From assembly GCF_000196115.1 (NCBI RefSeq), contig NC_005027.1, positions 5,514,001 through 5,578,000 on the forward strand: a stretch of DNA of 64,000 nucleotides, read 5' to 3'. Shown here piece after piece: positions 47,501-57,522 of this stretch. How positions within the stretch are numbered: position 1 is the first letter of the stretch; each line of letters starts with the position of its first letter. Both the position numbers and the translations under genes were made by a program. The notes beneath the pieces are model-generated. The model had not been told where the DNA came from and made no database searches. It saw only the letters and a program-made list of their open reading frames with translations. Source of the stretch: Rhodopirellula baltica SH 1. Its GTDB lineage: Bacteria; Planctomycetota; Planctomycetia; Pirellulales; Pirellulaceae.

Positions 47501-48385
47501 TCAACGATTCATTTGTTCGATCGTCAAGTCGTAGATTTCGTCGGCGTCTAAAACTAGAGAGTTCGAGGTGAAGAGTTTGGCGATTGCGGCTTTGTGAGTC
47601 CGCATTTTCAAACCGCCGACACCGATCGGACCATACGCCACGGGACCATCCTCGTCCCCTTCATGAAGCAGCTTGGCTTTGTCGAACGCTTCGACGCCTC
47701 CGAGTCCGGCGGGTGGCACCGCGTTGAGGTCGATGGCAACTCGTAGCTTGGACAAACTGTCGATCAACTCCTTCGAAGCCAACTCCACGCCGGCGGCTCC
47801 GCTGGCGATAATCACATCGGCTCGTTCCAGCAAAGCTCTGAAGTCATCTGGGGTTTCGGGAGCGGCAGCTTCGAGGTTGCCCGAGTTGACGTGCTCGCCG
47901 ATTTCTTTGCAGGCGATCTCGGCACGGTTGAGCGATCGGCTTGTCAGCAACACGTCGGCGTTTTGCCGTGCCAGCATTTGTGCGACACGACGGCCAACCG
48001 GACCGGTGCCTCCCAGGACCACCGCCGTGCATCCGTTTAGAGACACGTGCTTGGAGGCGGAGGCAACCGCAGCGGCGGCGGTCGTGTTGCATCCCGATGC
48101 GTCCAACATCACCGACACACGGACGGGCCCAAAGAATGCCTTTTGGACACTGCGAAAGATCGCTTCGGCTTTCACGACGTCGTTTCCACCGATGAACAGA
48201 GCCGAATTCTTCAGGTCGTCGCCGCCCCGGGTGAACATCGCTCCGTGGACCAGCGACTCGACCGCTTCGCTCTGTACGTTGCCGTACTGAAGCAAGTGAT
48301 CGACGCCCGCATCCACCGCGACCACCGAATCGAACGAACTGGGATGAGGATCCACGTCCAGTTGAAGAAGGATTTTCTTAGACAT
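47501..48385 (-). CDS. mtdB: NAD(P)-dependent methylene-H4MPT dehydrogenase
   Basis: 294 residues from the ATG at 48385. Oxidises methylene-tetrahydromethanopterin to methenyl-H4MPT in formaldehyde oxidation. SKKILLQLDVDPHPSSFDSVVAVDAGVDHLLQYG is the family start, and the NAD(P) site is VVLGGTGPVGRRVAQMLARQNADVLLTSR. LRVAIDLNAVPPAGLGGVE and GPIGVGGLKMRTHKAAI complete the fold. It is encoded downstream of fae on the same strand, with a hairpin between. The enzyme family is well known from methylotrophs and Planctomycetes. Confidence 0.93.
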   Translation of the reverse strand: MSKKILLQLDVDPHPSSFDSVVAVDAGVDHLLQYGNVQSEAVESLVHGAMFTRGGDDLKNSALFIGGNDVVKAEAIFRSVQKAFFGPVRVSVMLDASGCNTTAAAAVASASKHVSLNGCTAVVLGGTGPVGRRVAQMLARQNADVLLTSRSLNRAEIACKEIGEHVNSGNLEAAAPETPDDFRALLERADVIIASGAAGVELASKELIDSLSKLRVAIDLNAVPPAGLGGVEAFDKAKLLHEGDEDGPVAYGPIGVGGLKMRTHKAAIAKLFTSNSLVLDADEIYDLTIEQMNR

Positions 48386-48424
48386 CGTCGCGACCGTTGC
48401 TGGTGAGGGAAACTTCTTTGAAGG

Positions 48425-48458
48425 CAAAAGAAAAGCTTCGGGTTCTCACCCGAAGCTT
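48425..48458 (-). terminator. Terminator-like hairpin between fae and mtdB
   Basis: An 11-bp perfect stem, AAGCTTCGGGT (48433-48443) and ACCCGAAGCTT (48448-48458), has loop TCTC. On the minus strand, the direction of fae-mtdB transcription, it is followed by TTCTTTTGCC, so the stem ends in a T-rich tract. It lies 33 bases after the fae stop and 40 bases before the mtdB start. It would act as a partial terminator or an mRNA-stabilising end for fae. Confidence 0.8.
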
Positions 48459-48490
48459 GTTCGTCGTTTGCTTTGGACAAAAGCTTTGGC

Positions 48491-48988
48491 TCAGAATCCC
48501 TTGAATGGGTGAGCGGCGGTGTCCTTCTTCGCCAACATGTCGTCTGCCGATGGCTTGCCTTGCATAGCCGACTTCAGAGCGTCCTTGGTGGCTTCGTAGT
48601 TGTACTTGTAGATCTTTTCGTCATCTTCGGCCGCTGGGTGAATGAACACGCCGCAGACGCAAACCAGATCTTCGCACTGGTCCTTTGGAATGATGCCTTC
48701 GCTGACGGCATCGGCAACAGCTTGTGCAACGGCGGCTTGAGCAGGTCCGAACATTTGGACGGCTTGCTTCATTCCTTTGATCGTGACCTTGGTCACCATC
48801 ACGGTCGATGGCTTGACGGCAACGTTGGGCTCGAGAACGGCCAACAGGTTGGTGTGACCTTCGCTTTGGTTGGCCAGAGCGTTGGCGAACGCCATGCCAA
48901 CAGGTCCGTCCTTGCTGCCGATCATGAGATCGATGTGAGAAATTTCGTTGCCGTCACCGACGAGGGATTCACCAATGTGGAATTGCAT
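48491..48988 (-). CDS. fae: Formaldehyde-activating enzyme
   Basis: 165 residues from the ATG at 48988; the longer open frame upstream (to 49216) is spurious. Fae condenses formaldehyde with H4MPT to methylene-H4MPT. The start MQFHIGESLVGDGNEISHIDLMIGSKDGPVG holds the active-site histidine (H18), and AFANALANQSEGHTNLLAVLEPNVAVKPSTVMVTKVTIK continues as in characterised Fae. Its product is the substrate of the MtdB encoded next. A divergent ATP-grasp gene begins about 80 bases away. Confidence 0.95.
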   Translation of the reverse strand: MQFHIGESLVGDGNEISHIDLMIGSKDGPVGMAFANALANQSEGHTNLLAVLEPNVAVKPSTVMVTKVTIKGMKQAVQMFGPAQAAVAQAVADAVSEGIIPKDQCEDLVCVCGVFIHPAAEDDEKIYKYNYEATKDALKSAMQGKPSADDMLAKKDTAAHPFKGF

Positions 48989-49068
48989 GACAAGATGCCT
49001 TTGGAGAGGGGAAACAAACGCCCAAAGAGTTACCGGTGGGAACACATGGTCCTTACCCCACACGCAGG

Positions 49069-50403
49069 ATGAACACACCAATGGCGATGGGTGGGTCGGG
49101 CAGGCTCGAAACGGTAACAAACCCCCGCGACGGTGAAAACCGCCCCGCGATTCTGCTGGCGGGGGCGTCTGTCCGCTGGGCTGCGCAGTCACTGCGTCGT
49201 GGCATGCCAAATTCACGGGTCATCGGTCTGGATTGGTTTGGCGATTCTGACACCCGAATGGTTTGCGACCAATTTCATCCTTTTCAGACTGGCGAAGATT
49301 CCCAGGAAAATCTTTCGCAACAGATCCAATCAGTCGCGAATTTGCATGCCGCTCGCACAATTCATGTCGGCGGGCTCCAGGTTCCTGGCGGGGGAAAACC
49401 TTGGCAACGATGGAATCGTTTGCAAGCAATTGTTCGTGAAATCGCCGCCGGATCGGATTGCGGCGAATTCCCCGTCGCAACTCCGATCACCTATCAATGC
49501 TCCGCTGGTCGATGCAGCTTGACCGGTGCGAATGATGGTGTCGTTGTCGTCGGCGATCTGATTGCCCAGACGTCGGGGCGACCCATTCACTGGCTTTGGA
49601 AGGAGACGAACTCCACCGGCGGAATGGGAGTTCGTTCGGTGGCGCCATCCAATATGTCAAATTCGAAGACAAGCGATGGATGGATGCAACAACGCGTGGC
49701 CGGGCGTTCGTACGGGTTGGTGGCAATTGCCAGTGCCGACCAAACACGCATATTGGGGATCACCGTTGGGCTGCACCAAAGGTTCGATGATCGGCCGTTT
49801 GTTTATTCCGGCTCTCGCGGTCCGGTGTCACGAATTGGAGACGCCGGTGTCAGTGACGTACCCTGGCGTCATTTGCAAACACTGAGTGAACAAGTCGCAA
49901 AATCGTTTTCGCTTCGTGGGTTGTTCAACCTCGATTTCATTCGCGACGCATCCGGGCGATGGTGGTTGCTGGAACTGAACGCACGTCCGAGTGCGTCGTG
50001 CGAAGTGATCGAGCGCTGGGCAACGGATGCTGGTTGGTTGGCCCCGGATGATTCGTTGATGCGAATGCACATGGAGGCGATCGATGGTGGTGACTCAACG
50101 AGCCGATTTGATGGGGATTCACAAACAGCGGTTTGGTCTTCGCCAATTGTTCGCACTCAGTGGAACAAGCGAATCGTGTTCGCCAATCGAGAAGGTGTCG
50201 TCGACGTTGGTAGGATTCGAAGGCGATTGTGTGCCGAATCAATCATCATCGAACTCGCTGACCTTCCTACTGAACGTACCCGAGTTGCAATCGGTGAGCC
50301 GATCATGACGTTGTTGCTTCGAGTTGATGACCGCGCAAAAAAAATGGCCTCGGCGCAACTGCGCCGGGCCATTCGGATTGTTCAGGGTGAACTACTTCCG
50401 TAG
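49069..50403 (+). CDS. ATP-grasp ligase-like protein of the C1 cluster
   Basis: About 444 residues; the frame opens at GTG 49036, with ATGs at 49069, 49081 and 49087. The ATP-grasp core shows [20 protein letters not shown] (lysine and glycine loop), [16 protein letters not shown] and [36 protein letters not shown] with the metal-binding Glu/Asn pair. ATP-grasp carboligase-like proteins of this type accompany H4MPT genes in methylotrophs and have been linked to C1-cofactor synthesis. The divergent position next to fae supports that here. The product is not known. Confidence 0.78.
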   Translation: MNTPMAMGGSGRLETVTNPRDGENRPAILLAGASVRWAAQSLRRGMPNSRVIGLDWFGDSDTRMVCDQFHPFQTGEDSQENLSQQIQSVANLHAARTIHVGGLQVPGGGKPWQRWNRLQAIVREIAAGSDCGEFPVATPITYQCSAGRCSLTGANDGVVVVGDLIAQTSGRPIHWLWKETNSTGGMGVRSVAPSNMSNSKTSDGWMQQRVAGRSYGLVAIASADQTRILGITVGLHQRFDDRPFVYSGSRGPVSRIGDAGVSDVPWRHLQTLSEQVAKSFSLRGLFNLDFIRDASGRWWLLELNARPSASCEVIERWATDAGWLAPDDSLMRMHMEAIDGGDSTSRFDGDSQTAVWSSPIVRTQWNKRIVFANREGVVDVGRIRRRLCAESIIIELADLPTERTRVAIGEPIMTLLLRVDDRAKKMASAQLRRAIRIVQGELLP

Positions 50404-53400
50404 CAACACCGCCCAGTCCTGATCCGCATCCGCGGGAGGCTGTCCGATCTCAACGGAACCACCACCGGAAACCGTTTTGACGGATCCCGATTGAAGATCG
50501 CCGCCGATGCGAGCGTTGTACCAATGAACTTGGAACTCACCGTCGGCATCACTCAAATCGATCGAAGTGGTGCCACCATTGGGCAAGTAGACCACGTACG
50601 CTTCGCCAGCTTTCGCCAAGCAGTACTTCGAGTTGTCGTGCTTTTCATTGCCCACCAACTCGTCTGCGTTGACCATCTCCCAAAACGGAACTGCGTTGTT
50701 TTGGAAGAACTCGATGGCGACTCGGCAAGCGTCCCAGCTTTGATCGCGACTGCGCCAATCTTCGCAGCCGAGATCATTCTCGTCGTATTGGTAGCCGAAG
50801 TAGTATTCGACTCCGCCGCCGCCACCCATGAAGTTACCCCACAGCGTTTGCTTGCGGACTTCATGTTGGGTGTAGGTCATCTTGCCAGTCTTGTCGCGAC
50901 CGTCGTAGCCACGGTAACCAAGGTCGGGGCACTGACCGTGAGCGGCCGATCCAGACTCGTCAAAGGCAACCACCCAAGGTTTTCCAGCCTCACGGGCTTT
51001 CTCGCTCCACTTCACGGTTTGCCAGTGAGTGTCTTTGATGTGGCTGTTTTGCAGCGACACACCTGTCAGATTCGACTTGTCACCAAGCAACGGATCGTAC
51101 TTCTTGTCTTGCTCACCCGGGTAAGTGTGCAAGACACGATGATGACCGTACGGATCCATCTCTTCGATGTAGTTCAACATCGCGAGGTGTTCGTCGGTGG
51201 TTTGCGTCGTTTCTTCGGCGAGGTTCCAGTTCAATGCCAAGTTGTGACCGAAGCGAGCGATGATCTCTCGCAAATACAGCTTTCGCTGTGACCCGAGTTT
51301 GCCACCATCGAGCGATTCAGGTTTGAAGCCTTTGGCCTTTTGCCCTTGCCGATGGTCATCGTTCTCGGTTTCCTGCAACTTGAAGTGCAGGTACATGCCG
51401 TTTTCAGTTCCATGGTCAAAGACGATGCCCCACTGATCCAGCTTGCTGCAATCATAGTGAAGTTTGTCATCACGCTGAATGAAAGGCCAAACGTTGTCGC
51501 CGTCGCCACCCGCGTTGTAGGTCAGGAATGAAAATGCATTGCAGCCCTTTGATGAAAGGTAGTTGACCGCACCGATCAAACCCTTGCCTTGTCCGTCTTT
51601 CCAGGTCGGATCACCACGACGCCAATCGCCAAGGTGCGGTTCATATTTCTTCAAAGGAACCTTGCCGGGTTTGCCAGCGACGGTTCCATCGAATTCAGCA
51701 TAACCAAGCAGCGTTTCTGGAGCGTCCGCACCAGCTTTGAGGAAATACTGGCCGGTGCCCGCGAATTGGAGGTGCGATTGGTTGACGTATCGAAGTCGAC
51801 CATGTGCACGGAAGTCACGTCCGGATTTGTTCGTCTTTGCGACATTGAACGTTCCGGTCTTTCCGTTGAATGCAGCCACCGTTTTGGCCGATGCATCGCG
51901 ATCGATCGCAGCATCTTTTCCAGTCGCGAAATGAACGGTGTAAGTCCACTCGCCCGTTTCGTCAGGAGCAAAGTGAGCTCGCCACTGGGTGCCCGATTCA
52001 GCCGATGTATTGGCAGCATTTCCATCGGCGGCAAAGTATCCCGGTACCAAATATTGCTTGCCGCTTTCATGTTTGAATTCGACTTCCATCCGATGATCCA
52101 AGTATGGGTTCGGAGTGTTGTCTTGCTCGTGAGCGTAGGGACCGTTGAGAGTGACGGTGACCTTGTGCCACATGCGTTTTTCACCGGTGACCTGAACGCT
52201 ACCGTCGCCGTCTTTTTCGCGAGGCATTTGTAGAGGTTGATCACTGACCGGTTTGGTGGGGCTGCCGGTGCGGTCGTTGGACTCAGCAGAAGTCTTCGCG
52301 GCAACGAGGTGATTCTCTTTCGCGAAATTGGCTGCCGCCTTCGCGGTCGCTTCGTTGGCTGGAGTAAATGTCAATTCGCTCCAACGGGCCCGGCTGTATT
52401 CTGCTCCATCCGCTGATGCGATCTTCGAAGCGACTTCCAGTTCAGCTCCTTCGGTGATCTGAACGTTCGCAAATGTTTGGTGGAATTGTTTGCCTTCGGC
52501 AAAGGTTTGGTCCGCCATCGGACAAGTGAAGGAACCAATCGACTCTTTGTCAGCCGATACCGAGTAGGTGGATTGACCGTCGTTCTCACCCACCGCCTTC
52601 AAAGTGACGTCGTAACGTCCACTGGGAAAAGGAAAGACCTTCTTCGCAGCAGCGGATTGATTGCGATCAGGATTGATTGCCAACCATTTGCCTTGGTCCA
52701 AGTAGTAACCACCGGATTTGAATTCAAACTCCTTCGCCGGAAGCGAAAGGACTTGCGTGGTCGCATTTTCCTTCGGCTTGTTCGACTTACCGGCCGGAGG
52801 TCGTTGGAAACTGCTGTCGGTCGTCATCAACCATTGGTCGAACTCAAACCCATCTTCTCGCATGGAGAAGTGAATTTTGTGTTCGCCGGGCTCATGAATG
52901 TCGAGGAAGATCTTGCCGGGCTCACCGCAGTGTTGAGCCTCAGTTCGTTGCTTGCTGTCCCAGTACCAAGAGTGTTTTCCCTGACACCATTGCAGGCGTT
53001 GCCCTGATTCAGGCCAGGTGCCATCGATGCCGACGTGCAATCCGTTGTCTTCGCTGCCGGTCGAATAGGCTCGTACCCAAACGTAGTAACGACCAGGAGT
53101 CTGGACATTCACCCGATAGGTCAGCACTGCCATTTTGCCGGGTTGCGGCGAAAAGTTGGTTCCGTGAATCAGTTTGTCCGCGTGTGTTCGCCGTGTGTCC
53201 GGCAAGATCTCCAGGTACGCCCCGCCACTGGCATCGGACGCGTGAGAAGGATCTCCATCGGGTTGGACTGAAGGAGCCGATTCAGCGGTTGTCAAATAGA
53301 AGGCGCGTTTGTCGGTGTTGGTTTGTGAAGCAAAGTCTTCCGCTTCGACTTTCAAAAACCCGTTTGCTTCCGTGAACACAGCGTCTGGTTTTTGGGCCGC

Positions 53401-53484
53401 GACACTGACGCACCAGGTGGCTGTGACAGCCAAAGCAAAGACTGTTTGCAGCGTAAGGAATTTACGTAATCTACACACTTGCAT
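50392..53484 (-). CDS. Large secreted glycoside-hydrolase-like protein (DUF5060, collagen-binding-type end)
   Basis: 1030 residues from the ATG at 53484, with AGGAG upstream. Signal peptide [20 protein letters not shown] with VAAQ. A carbohydrate-binding-like domain follows ([32 protein letters not shown]), then a second sugar-binding-like domain. A DUF5060-type domain ([18 protein letters not shown]) precedes a TIM-barrel-like catalytic region ([50 protein letters not shown]). The C-terminus resembles a putative collagen-binding domain ([33 protein letters not shown]). Probable extracellular polysaccharide degradation; substrate not readable. Confidence 0.78.
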   Translation of the reverse strand: MQVCRLRKFLTLQTVFALAVTATWCVSVAAQKPDAVFTEANGFLKVEAEDFASQTNTDKRAFYLTTAESAPSVQPDGDPSHASDASGGAYLEILPDTRRTHADKLIHGTNFSPQPGKMAVLTYRVNVQTPGRYYVWVRAYSTGSEDNGLHVGIDGTWPESGQRLQWCQGKHSWYWDSKQRTEAQHCGEPGKIFLDIHEPGEHKIHFSMREDGFEFDQWLMTTDSSFQRPPAGKSNKPKENATTQVLSLPAKEFEFKSGGYYLDQGKWLAINPDRNQSAAAKKVFPFPSGRYDVTLKAVGENDGQSTYSVSADKESIGSFTCPMADQTFAEGKQFHQTFANVQITEGAELEVASKIASADGAEYSRARWSELTFTPANEATAKAAANFAKENHLVAAKTSAESNDRTGSPTKPVSDQPLQMPREKDGDGSVQVTGEKRMWHKVTVTLNGPYAHEQDNTPNPYLDHRMEVEFKHESGKQYLVPGYFAADGNAANTSAESGTQWRAHFAPDETGEWTYTVHFATGKDAAIDRDASAKTVAAFNGKTGTFNVAKTNKSGRDFRAHGRLRYVNQSHLQFAGTGQYFLKAGADAPETLLGYAEFDGTVAGKPGKVPLKKYEPHLGDWRRGDPTWKDGQGKGLIGAVNYLSSKGCNAFSFLTYNAGGDGDNVWPFIQRDDKLHYDCSKLDQWGIVFDHGTENGMYLHFKLQETENDDHRQGQKAKGFKPESLDGGKLGSQRKLYLREIIARFGHNLALNWNLAEETTQTTDEHLAMLNYIEEMDPYGHHRVLHTYPGEQDKKYDPLLGDKSNLTGVSLQNSHIKDTHWQTVKWSEKAREAGKPWVVAFDESGSAAHGQCPDLGYRGYDGRDKTGKMTYTQHEVRKQTLWGNFMGGGGGVEYYFGYQYDENDLGCEDWRSRDQSWDACRVAIEFFQNNAVPFWEMVNADELVGNEKHDNSKYCLAKAGEAYVVYLPNGGTTSIDLSDADGEFQVHWYNARIGGDLQSGSVKTVSGGGSVEIGQPPADADQDWAVLLRK

Positions 53485-53638
53485 GGTGTTAGGACTCCTT
53501 GAGGGGGTGATAGGAGCGACCAATCTAGTTCAGTGGTTGCGGAATTAACAGCGATCGCTTGCAAGGTTGTTTTGACGATCGCAGTCCACTACAAACGGGA
53601 GGTCGCTTCCGCTCCTTTTAACCATGAAGTAGAGACAG

Positions 53639-53959
53639 ATGGACATCGAAAAATACATGGCCAACGTCAAAAAGTACGTGCCCAATCCCAGCGAAGACGC
53701 GGTGGAATCTTTGGCCAACCATCTGCGGTTGGCTTTAGCGAACCGTGACTCAGCAATCGTCGCGGCCTCTGACCCTGAAGAACTGGCCAGCATCAAACGT
53801 GGTTACTGTTCGGTGAACCTCGATTTGACATCCGAAGAGGCCGACGCAGCCATCGCGAAGGTGTGCAAGATCATGCAAGGCGACAAGTCAAAATGTCGCG
53901 TCACGTTCTACTATTTGTTGGCACAAGAAAGCGATACGATGAGCCGCGTGGCGGGATGA
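53639..53959 (+). CDS. DUF2853-family small protein
   Basis: 106 residues, a typical size. The sequence IEKYMANVKKYVPNPSEDAVESLANHLRLALANRDSAIVAASDPEELASIKRGYC fits the DUF2853 family of small helical proteins of unknown function. The later part, KVCKIMQGDKSKCRVTFYYLLAQE, is also family-like. No signal peptide. It precedes the aldolase-like gene by 40 bases on the same strand. Confidence 0.78.
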   Translation: MDIEKYMANVKKYVPNPSEDAVESLANHLRLALANRDSAIVAASDPEELASIKRGYCSVNLDLTSEEADAAIAKVCKIMQGDKSKCRVTFYYLLAQESDTMSRVAG

Positions 53960-53999
53960 TGATTTTCTAATGCGCTAAACTTTCGCGAGGTATCGGTTC

Positions 54000-55049
54000 A
54001 TGTTTTTTGCGAGTGACAATTGGGCCGGTGCCGCCGATCCAATTGCGGAATCCTTGAGCCGCCACGCGAAGGGGATGTCGCCCGCCTACGGGACGAGCGA
54101 CTTGGATCAACGACTCGAACAACGTTTCAACGATTTGTTCGAGACCGAGCTGGAAGTCTTTTTTGTCGGTACCGGTACCGCCGCGAATTCGTTGGCTCTG
54201 TCCGCCGTTAACCGACCGGGTGGCTTTGTGCTTTGCCACCGTGATGCTCATCTGATCGAAGATGAATGTGGGGCCCCCGAATTCTTCACCTCGGGGGCTC
54301 GTCTGGCACCCGTCTCGGGAGACCTGGGAAGGATTTGCCCGCGAGCCTTGCAAAAGCAACTGCGGCGGTTCGATCCCAATTTTGTTCACCATGGACAACC
54401 GATGGCGGTCAGCATCACGCAAGCGACCGAAGTGGGAACGGTATACAACGTTGATCAGCTGAAAGAGATCAGTGGCATCGTCCATGACCATAAGTTGCCG
54501 CTTCACATGGACGGTGCGCGTTTCGCGAACGCGCTCGTCCATTTGGATCTGACACCCGCAGAGATGACATGGAAAGCGGGTGTCGATGTGTTGTCGTTTG
54601 GCGGTACGAAGAACGGTTGCTGGTGTGCAGAAGCCATCATCTTCTTTCGTCCTGAGTTGGCCAAGCAAATGCCATTCATTCGGAAACGAGCGGCGCAGCT
54701 GTTTTCAAAGACTCGTTTTATCGCCGCTCAGTTCCACGCTTACCTGGATGACGATCTTTGGCTCGGCTTGGCTCGGCATGCAAATAGGATGGCATCGCGT
54801 TTGGCCGATGGAATTGAGAAGTCTTCCGCTGCGGAACTCGCTTGGCAAAACGAAACAAACGAAGTGTTCGTGGTGATGGAAAAATCGCGAGCAGAAAGCT
54901 TGCAAGCAGCGGGGGCCCGTTTCTATCCCTGGCCGACTCCGAATGACTCCACGACGGACCCACCTGAGGGGCATGCGATGTACCGATTTGTGACCTCGTT
55001 CTGCACGGATCCCGCCGAAATTGATCAATTCCTGGGTTTACTGGGTTAG
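54000..55049 (+). CDS. Threonine aldolase/beta-eliminating lyase-family PLP enzyme
   Basis: 349 residues, fold type I PLP enzyme. FFASDNWAGAADPIAESLSR and SPAYGTSDLDQRLEQRFNDLFETE match low-specificity threonine aldolases. VGTGTAANSLALSAV binds the cofactor phosphate, HRDAHLIEDECGAPEF stacks on the ring, LHMDGARFANALV binds the pyridine nitrogen, and the lysine is in LSFGGTKNG. Likely splits L-threonine/allo-threonine to glycine and acetaldehyde. The start ATG at 54000 has GAGG upstream. Confidence 0.87.
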   Translation: MFFASDNWAGAADPIAESLSRHAKGMSPAYGTSDLDQRLEQRFNDLFETELEVFFVGTGTAANSLALSAVNRPGGFVLCHRDAHLIEDECGAPEFFTSGARLAPVSGDLGRICPRALQKQLRRFDPNFVHHGQPMAVSITQATEVGTVYNVDQLKEISGIVHDHKLPLHMDGARFANALVHLDLTPAEMTWKAGVDVLSFGGTKNGCWCAEAIIFFRPELAKQMPFIRKRAAQLFSKTRFIAAQFHAYLDDDLWLGLARHANRMASRLADGIEKSSAAELAWQNETNEVFVVMEKSRAESLQAAGARFYPWPTPNDSTTDPPEGHAMYRFVTSFCTDPAEIDQFLGLLG

Positions 55050-55130
55050 GCGACTACGGAGTCCCGAATGTGTCCTACGTTTGAACGTCATCTCAAACTC
55101 GGCACTCATTTCACGGACTGATCCCAACCT

Positions 55131-56057
55131 ATGCCCATCGAATCTCTTCGCTTGTTGTTGGTCGAAGACAATGACTTGGATGCGATGTTCATCACACGGG
55201 TGTTCCAACGCTCCACGATGTTCGATGCCGAGATCGTTCGAGCGTGTTCGCTCAGTGAAGCTCTTGAAAAGACCGAACAATCGGACTTCGACGTTGTCCT
55301 GCTGGATTTAGGGTTGCCTGACAGCAGCGGACTGCAATCAATCCGCGCGATTCGGGAACGAGTCACATCGATTCCTATCGTTGTCCAAACCGGCGACGAT
55401 CGAGTCGAAACCGGGTTCGCCGCAATCGAAGCGGGCGCTCAAGACTTCTTATCCAAGAACGACTTGAAGGATCACTTGCTGACGCGATTGACGATCCATG
55501 CCATTCTGCGTCAGCGTCAAATGCTGGAACTTCAAGAGGCTTCTCACATCGACTCGATGACGGGAATCGCCAATCGACGCCGCTGTGATATTGAATTCCA
55601 AACCCGGTTGGAGTTGTTTTCACAAAGCGGTGTTCCGTTTTGCGTTGCCATCGTTGACATTGACTGTTTTAAATCGATCAATGATTCCGGCGGTCACGAT
55701 TTGGGTGACCACGTCATCTGCAAAGTCGGTCAAGAACTTCGTGAAATCAGCCGGCCCGGTGACCTGGTGGCTCGGATCGGTGGCGAGGAGTTCGCAATCA
55801 TCTTTACAAACACGTCGATTGATGAACTCGGAACGCTTCAGCAGCAACATCGAAAGGCGATTGAGCGATTGGACTTTCACCCCGAAAACATCAGGGTGAC
55901 TGTCAGTGTTGGTGGCACATGTGTGCTGGCTTCTGATGACAGCCGTTCTGCTTTTCGCCGAGCGGACCTGGCCTTGTACGCCGCAAAGAAAAACGGACGC
56001 AATCAATGCAAGATCGAGACCGCCATTCGGCCCGCGTGCAGCGGCCAAATTGCCTGA
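55131..56057 (+). CDS. Response regulator with diguanylate cyclase (REC-GGDEF)
   Basis: 308 residues. REC domain (1-125): acidic pocket LLVEDNDLDA and phospho-acceptor Asp59 in VVLLDLGLPD. The GGDEF domain (about 140-300) starts with DSMTGIANRR and has the active loop G217-G-E-E-F. The inhibitory I-site R-x-x-D is intact (RPGD, five residues before the loop), so product inhibition by c-di-GMP is expected. No histidine kinase is adjacent. The gene ends 6 bases before the convergent sugar porter. Confidence 0.93.
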   Translation: MPIESLRLLLVEDNDLDAMFITRVFQRSTMFDAEIVRACSLSEALEKTEQSDFDVVLLDLGLPDSSGLQSIRAIRERVTSIPIVVQTGDDRVETGFAAIEAGAQDFLSKNDLKDHLLTRLTIHAILRQRQMLELQEASHIDSMTGIANRRRCDIEFQTRLELFSQSGVPFCVAIVDIDCFKSINDSGGHDLGDHVICKVGQELREISRPGDLVARIGGEEFAIIFTNTSIDELGTLQQQHRKAIERLDFHPENIRVTVSVGGTCVLASDDSRSAFRRADLALYAAKKNGRNQCKIETAIRPACSGQIA

Positions 56058-56063
56058 GTTCGC

Positions 56064-57518
56064 TTAAACGCGGATTCCGAGTTTTGCTTCCATTTGCTCC
56101 AGCGAGATGCCCTTGGTTTCAGGCAACATCGTGATGACCCAAAGTCCTTGCAGGACCATCATGAAGCAGAAAAAGCCGAAGATGGCAGCGGGATGAAACG
56201 TCTCCACCACGGCCGGAAAAACAAGCGTCAGCAATGCCGCAAAGATCCAGTGCGTGAAGCTTCCCAGCGATTGACCCGCGGCACGATGCTCGTTGGGAAA
56301 GACTTCTGAGATCAGCACCCAAATGACCGCACCCTGCCCCATCGCGTGCGATGCGATGAAGGCGAAAATGCATGCGGGAACAATGCTAAATGTTTCGGAT
56401 TGAAAGGCGTAGGCGCACGTCCCCAGCGACAGGATGTAGCCCGCCGAACCAATCAGTAGCAACGTGCGACGACCCAGTCGGTCGATCAAATACAAGCCCA
56501 CAAAGGTGAAGATCAGGTTGGTGATACCAATGCCGATCGATTGCAAAAGAGCGGCTTGTTCGCCCATACCGGCCAATTCAAAAATTCGCGGTGAGAAGTA
56601 TAGAACGGCATTGATTCCAGAAAGCTGATTGAAAAACGCGACGAGGAATGCAATGGATATGGGAGTGAATAGTCGACGGCTCCAAAACGGTTCCGCGGGA
56701 GTCAGGTCCGACTCGGCACGGAGAGAGGCGACAATTTCATCGACCGTCCTTTGCACCTCTTCATCGGACGCATCTGGCCGTAGTTGTTTCAGAACCGACA
56801 TGCCGGCCGCTTGGTCTTTCTTGACCGCGATCAACCATCGAGGGCTGGATGGCAACGAAATGCACATGACGGTGAAGATCAAAGCGGGGATCGCTTCCAC
56901 CGCCAACATCCATCGCCAAGCATTCTCGTTACCCCAGGTGCCAATCAGATAATTGGACGCGAACGCGACCATGATTCCAAAGACGATGTTGAATTGAAAC
57001 AATCCAGTCAAAGTCCCGCGATGTTTCGGTGGCGAGATTTCAGAGATGTATAGCGGAGCCGCGACGGTAGAAATTCCAACGCCTAAGCCGCCGATGAAGC
57101 GAGCGATCATGAACGAGAAAACGTCGGTCGCGAAACCTGACCAGATCGCCGAAACCAAGTACAGAATTCCGATCCAGAGCAACGTCTTTTTGCGTCCAAA
57201 TTTGTCAGTTGGCCAACCGCCGACCAAGGATCCGATGACGGTCCCCCACAACGCGGCGCTCAGAGCAAGACCGTGTTGGAAATCACCCAGCGCCCACAGA
57301 CCCTGGATGGCTTTTTCAGCTCCGGAAATAACGACTGTGTCAAAGCCGAACAAAAACCCCGCCAAGGACGACGTCAAACTCCACAGGAAAACACGCTGAT
57401 TCAATTTTGATTGCCCGATGTTGGAACGTTGCTCGTCGGAGGCACGCTGCTCAACCGCCGTGCCAATGATTTCGCGCCGACCGAGCGTTTGCGTGCCCGC
57501 CGTTCCAAAGTCTAGCAA
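56064..57518 (-). CDS. MFS sugar porter
   Basis: 484 residues from TTG 57518; the first 40 residues are soluble and a start nearer 57404 is possible. Twelve-helix sugar:proton symporter family: LAGFLFGFDTVVISGAEKAI in helix 1, GGWPTDKFGRKKTLL (the R-x-G-R-R-type loop), RFIGGLGVGISTVAAPLYISEISPPKHRGTL, FNQLSGINAVLYFSPRIF and PETKGISLEQME at the end. Substrate is probably a hexose or pentose. It begins 4 bases after the end of the dab-like operon on the same strand, so readthrough from it is possible. Confidence 0.9.
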   Translation of the reverse strand: MLDFGTAGTQTLGRREIIGTAVEQRASDEQRSNIGQSKLNQRVFLWSLTSSLAGFLFGFDTVVISGAEKAIQGLWALGDFQHGLALSAALWGTVIGSLVGGWPTDKFGRKKTLLWIGILYLVSAIWSGFATDVFSFMIARFIGGLGVGISTVAAPLYISEISPPKHRGTLTGLFQFNIVFGIMVAFASNYLIGTWGNENAWRWMLAVEAIPALIFTVMCISLPSSPRWLIAVKKDQAAGMSVLKQLRPDASDEEVQRTVDEIVASLRAESDLTPAEPFWSRRLFTPISIAFLVAFFNQLSGINAVLYFSPRIFELAGMGEQAALLQSIGIGITNLIFTFVGLYLIDRLGRRTLLLIGSAGYILSLGTCAYAFQSETFSIVPACIFAFIASHAMGQGAVIWVLISEVFPNEHRAAGQSLGSFTHWIFAALLTLVFPAVVETFHPAAIFGFFCFMMVLQGLWVITMLPETKGISLEQMEAKLGIRV

Positions 57519-57522
57519 GACT

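Noticed and set aside
48989-49216. 76-codon N-terminal extension of Fae
   Set aside because: MQFHIGES at 48988 is the known Fae start, and the extension overlaps the divergent ATP-grasp gene.
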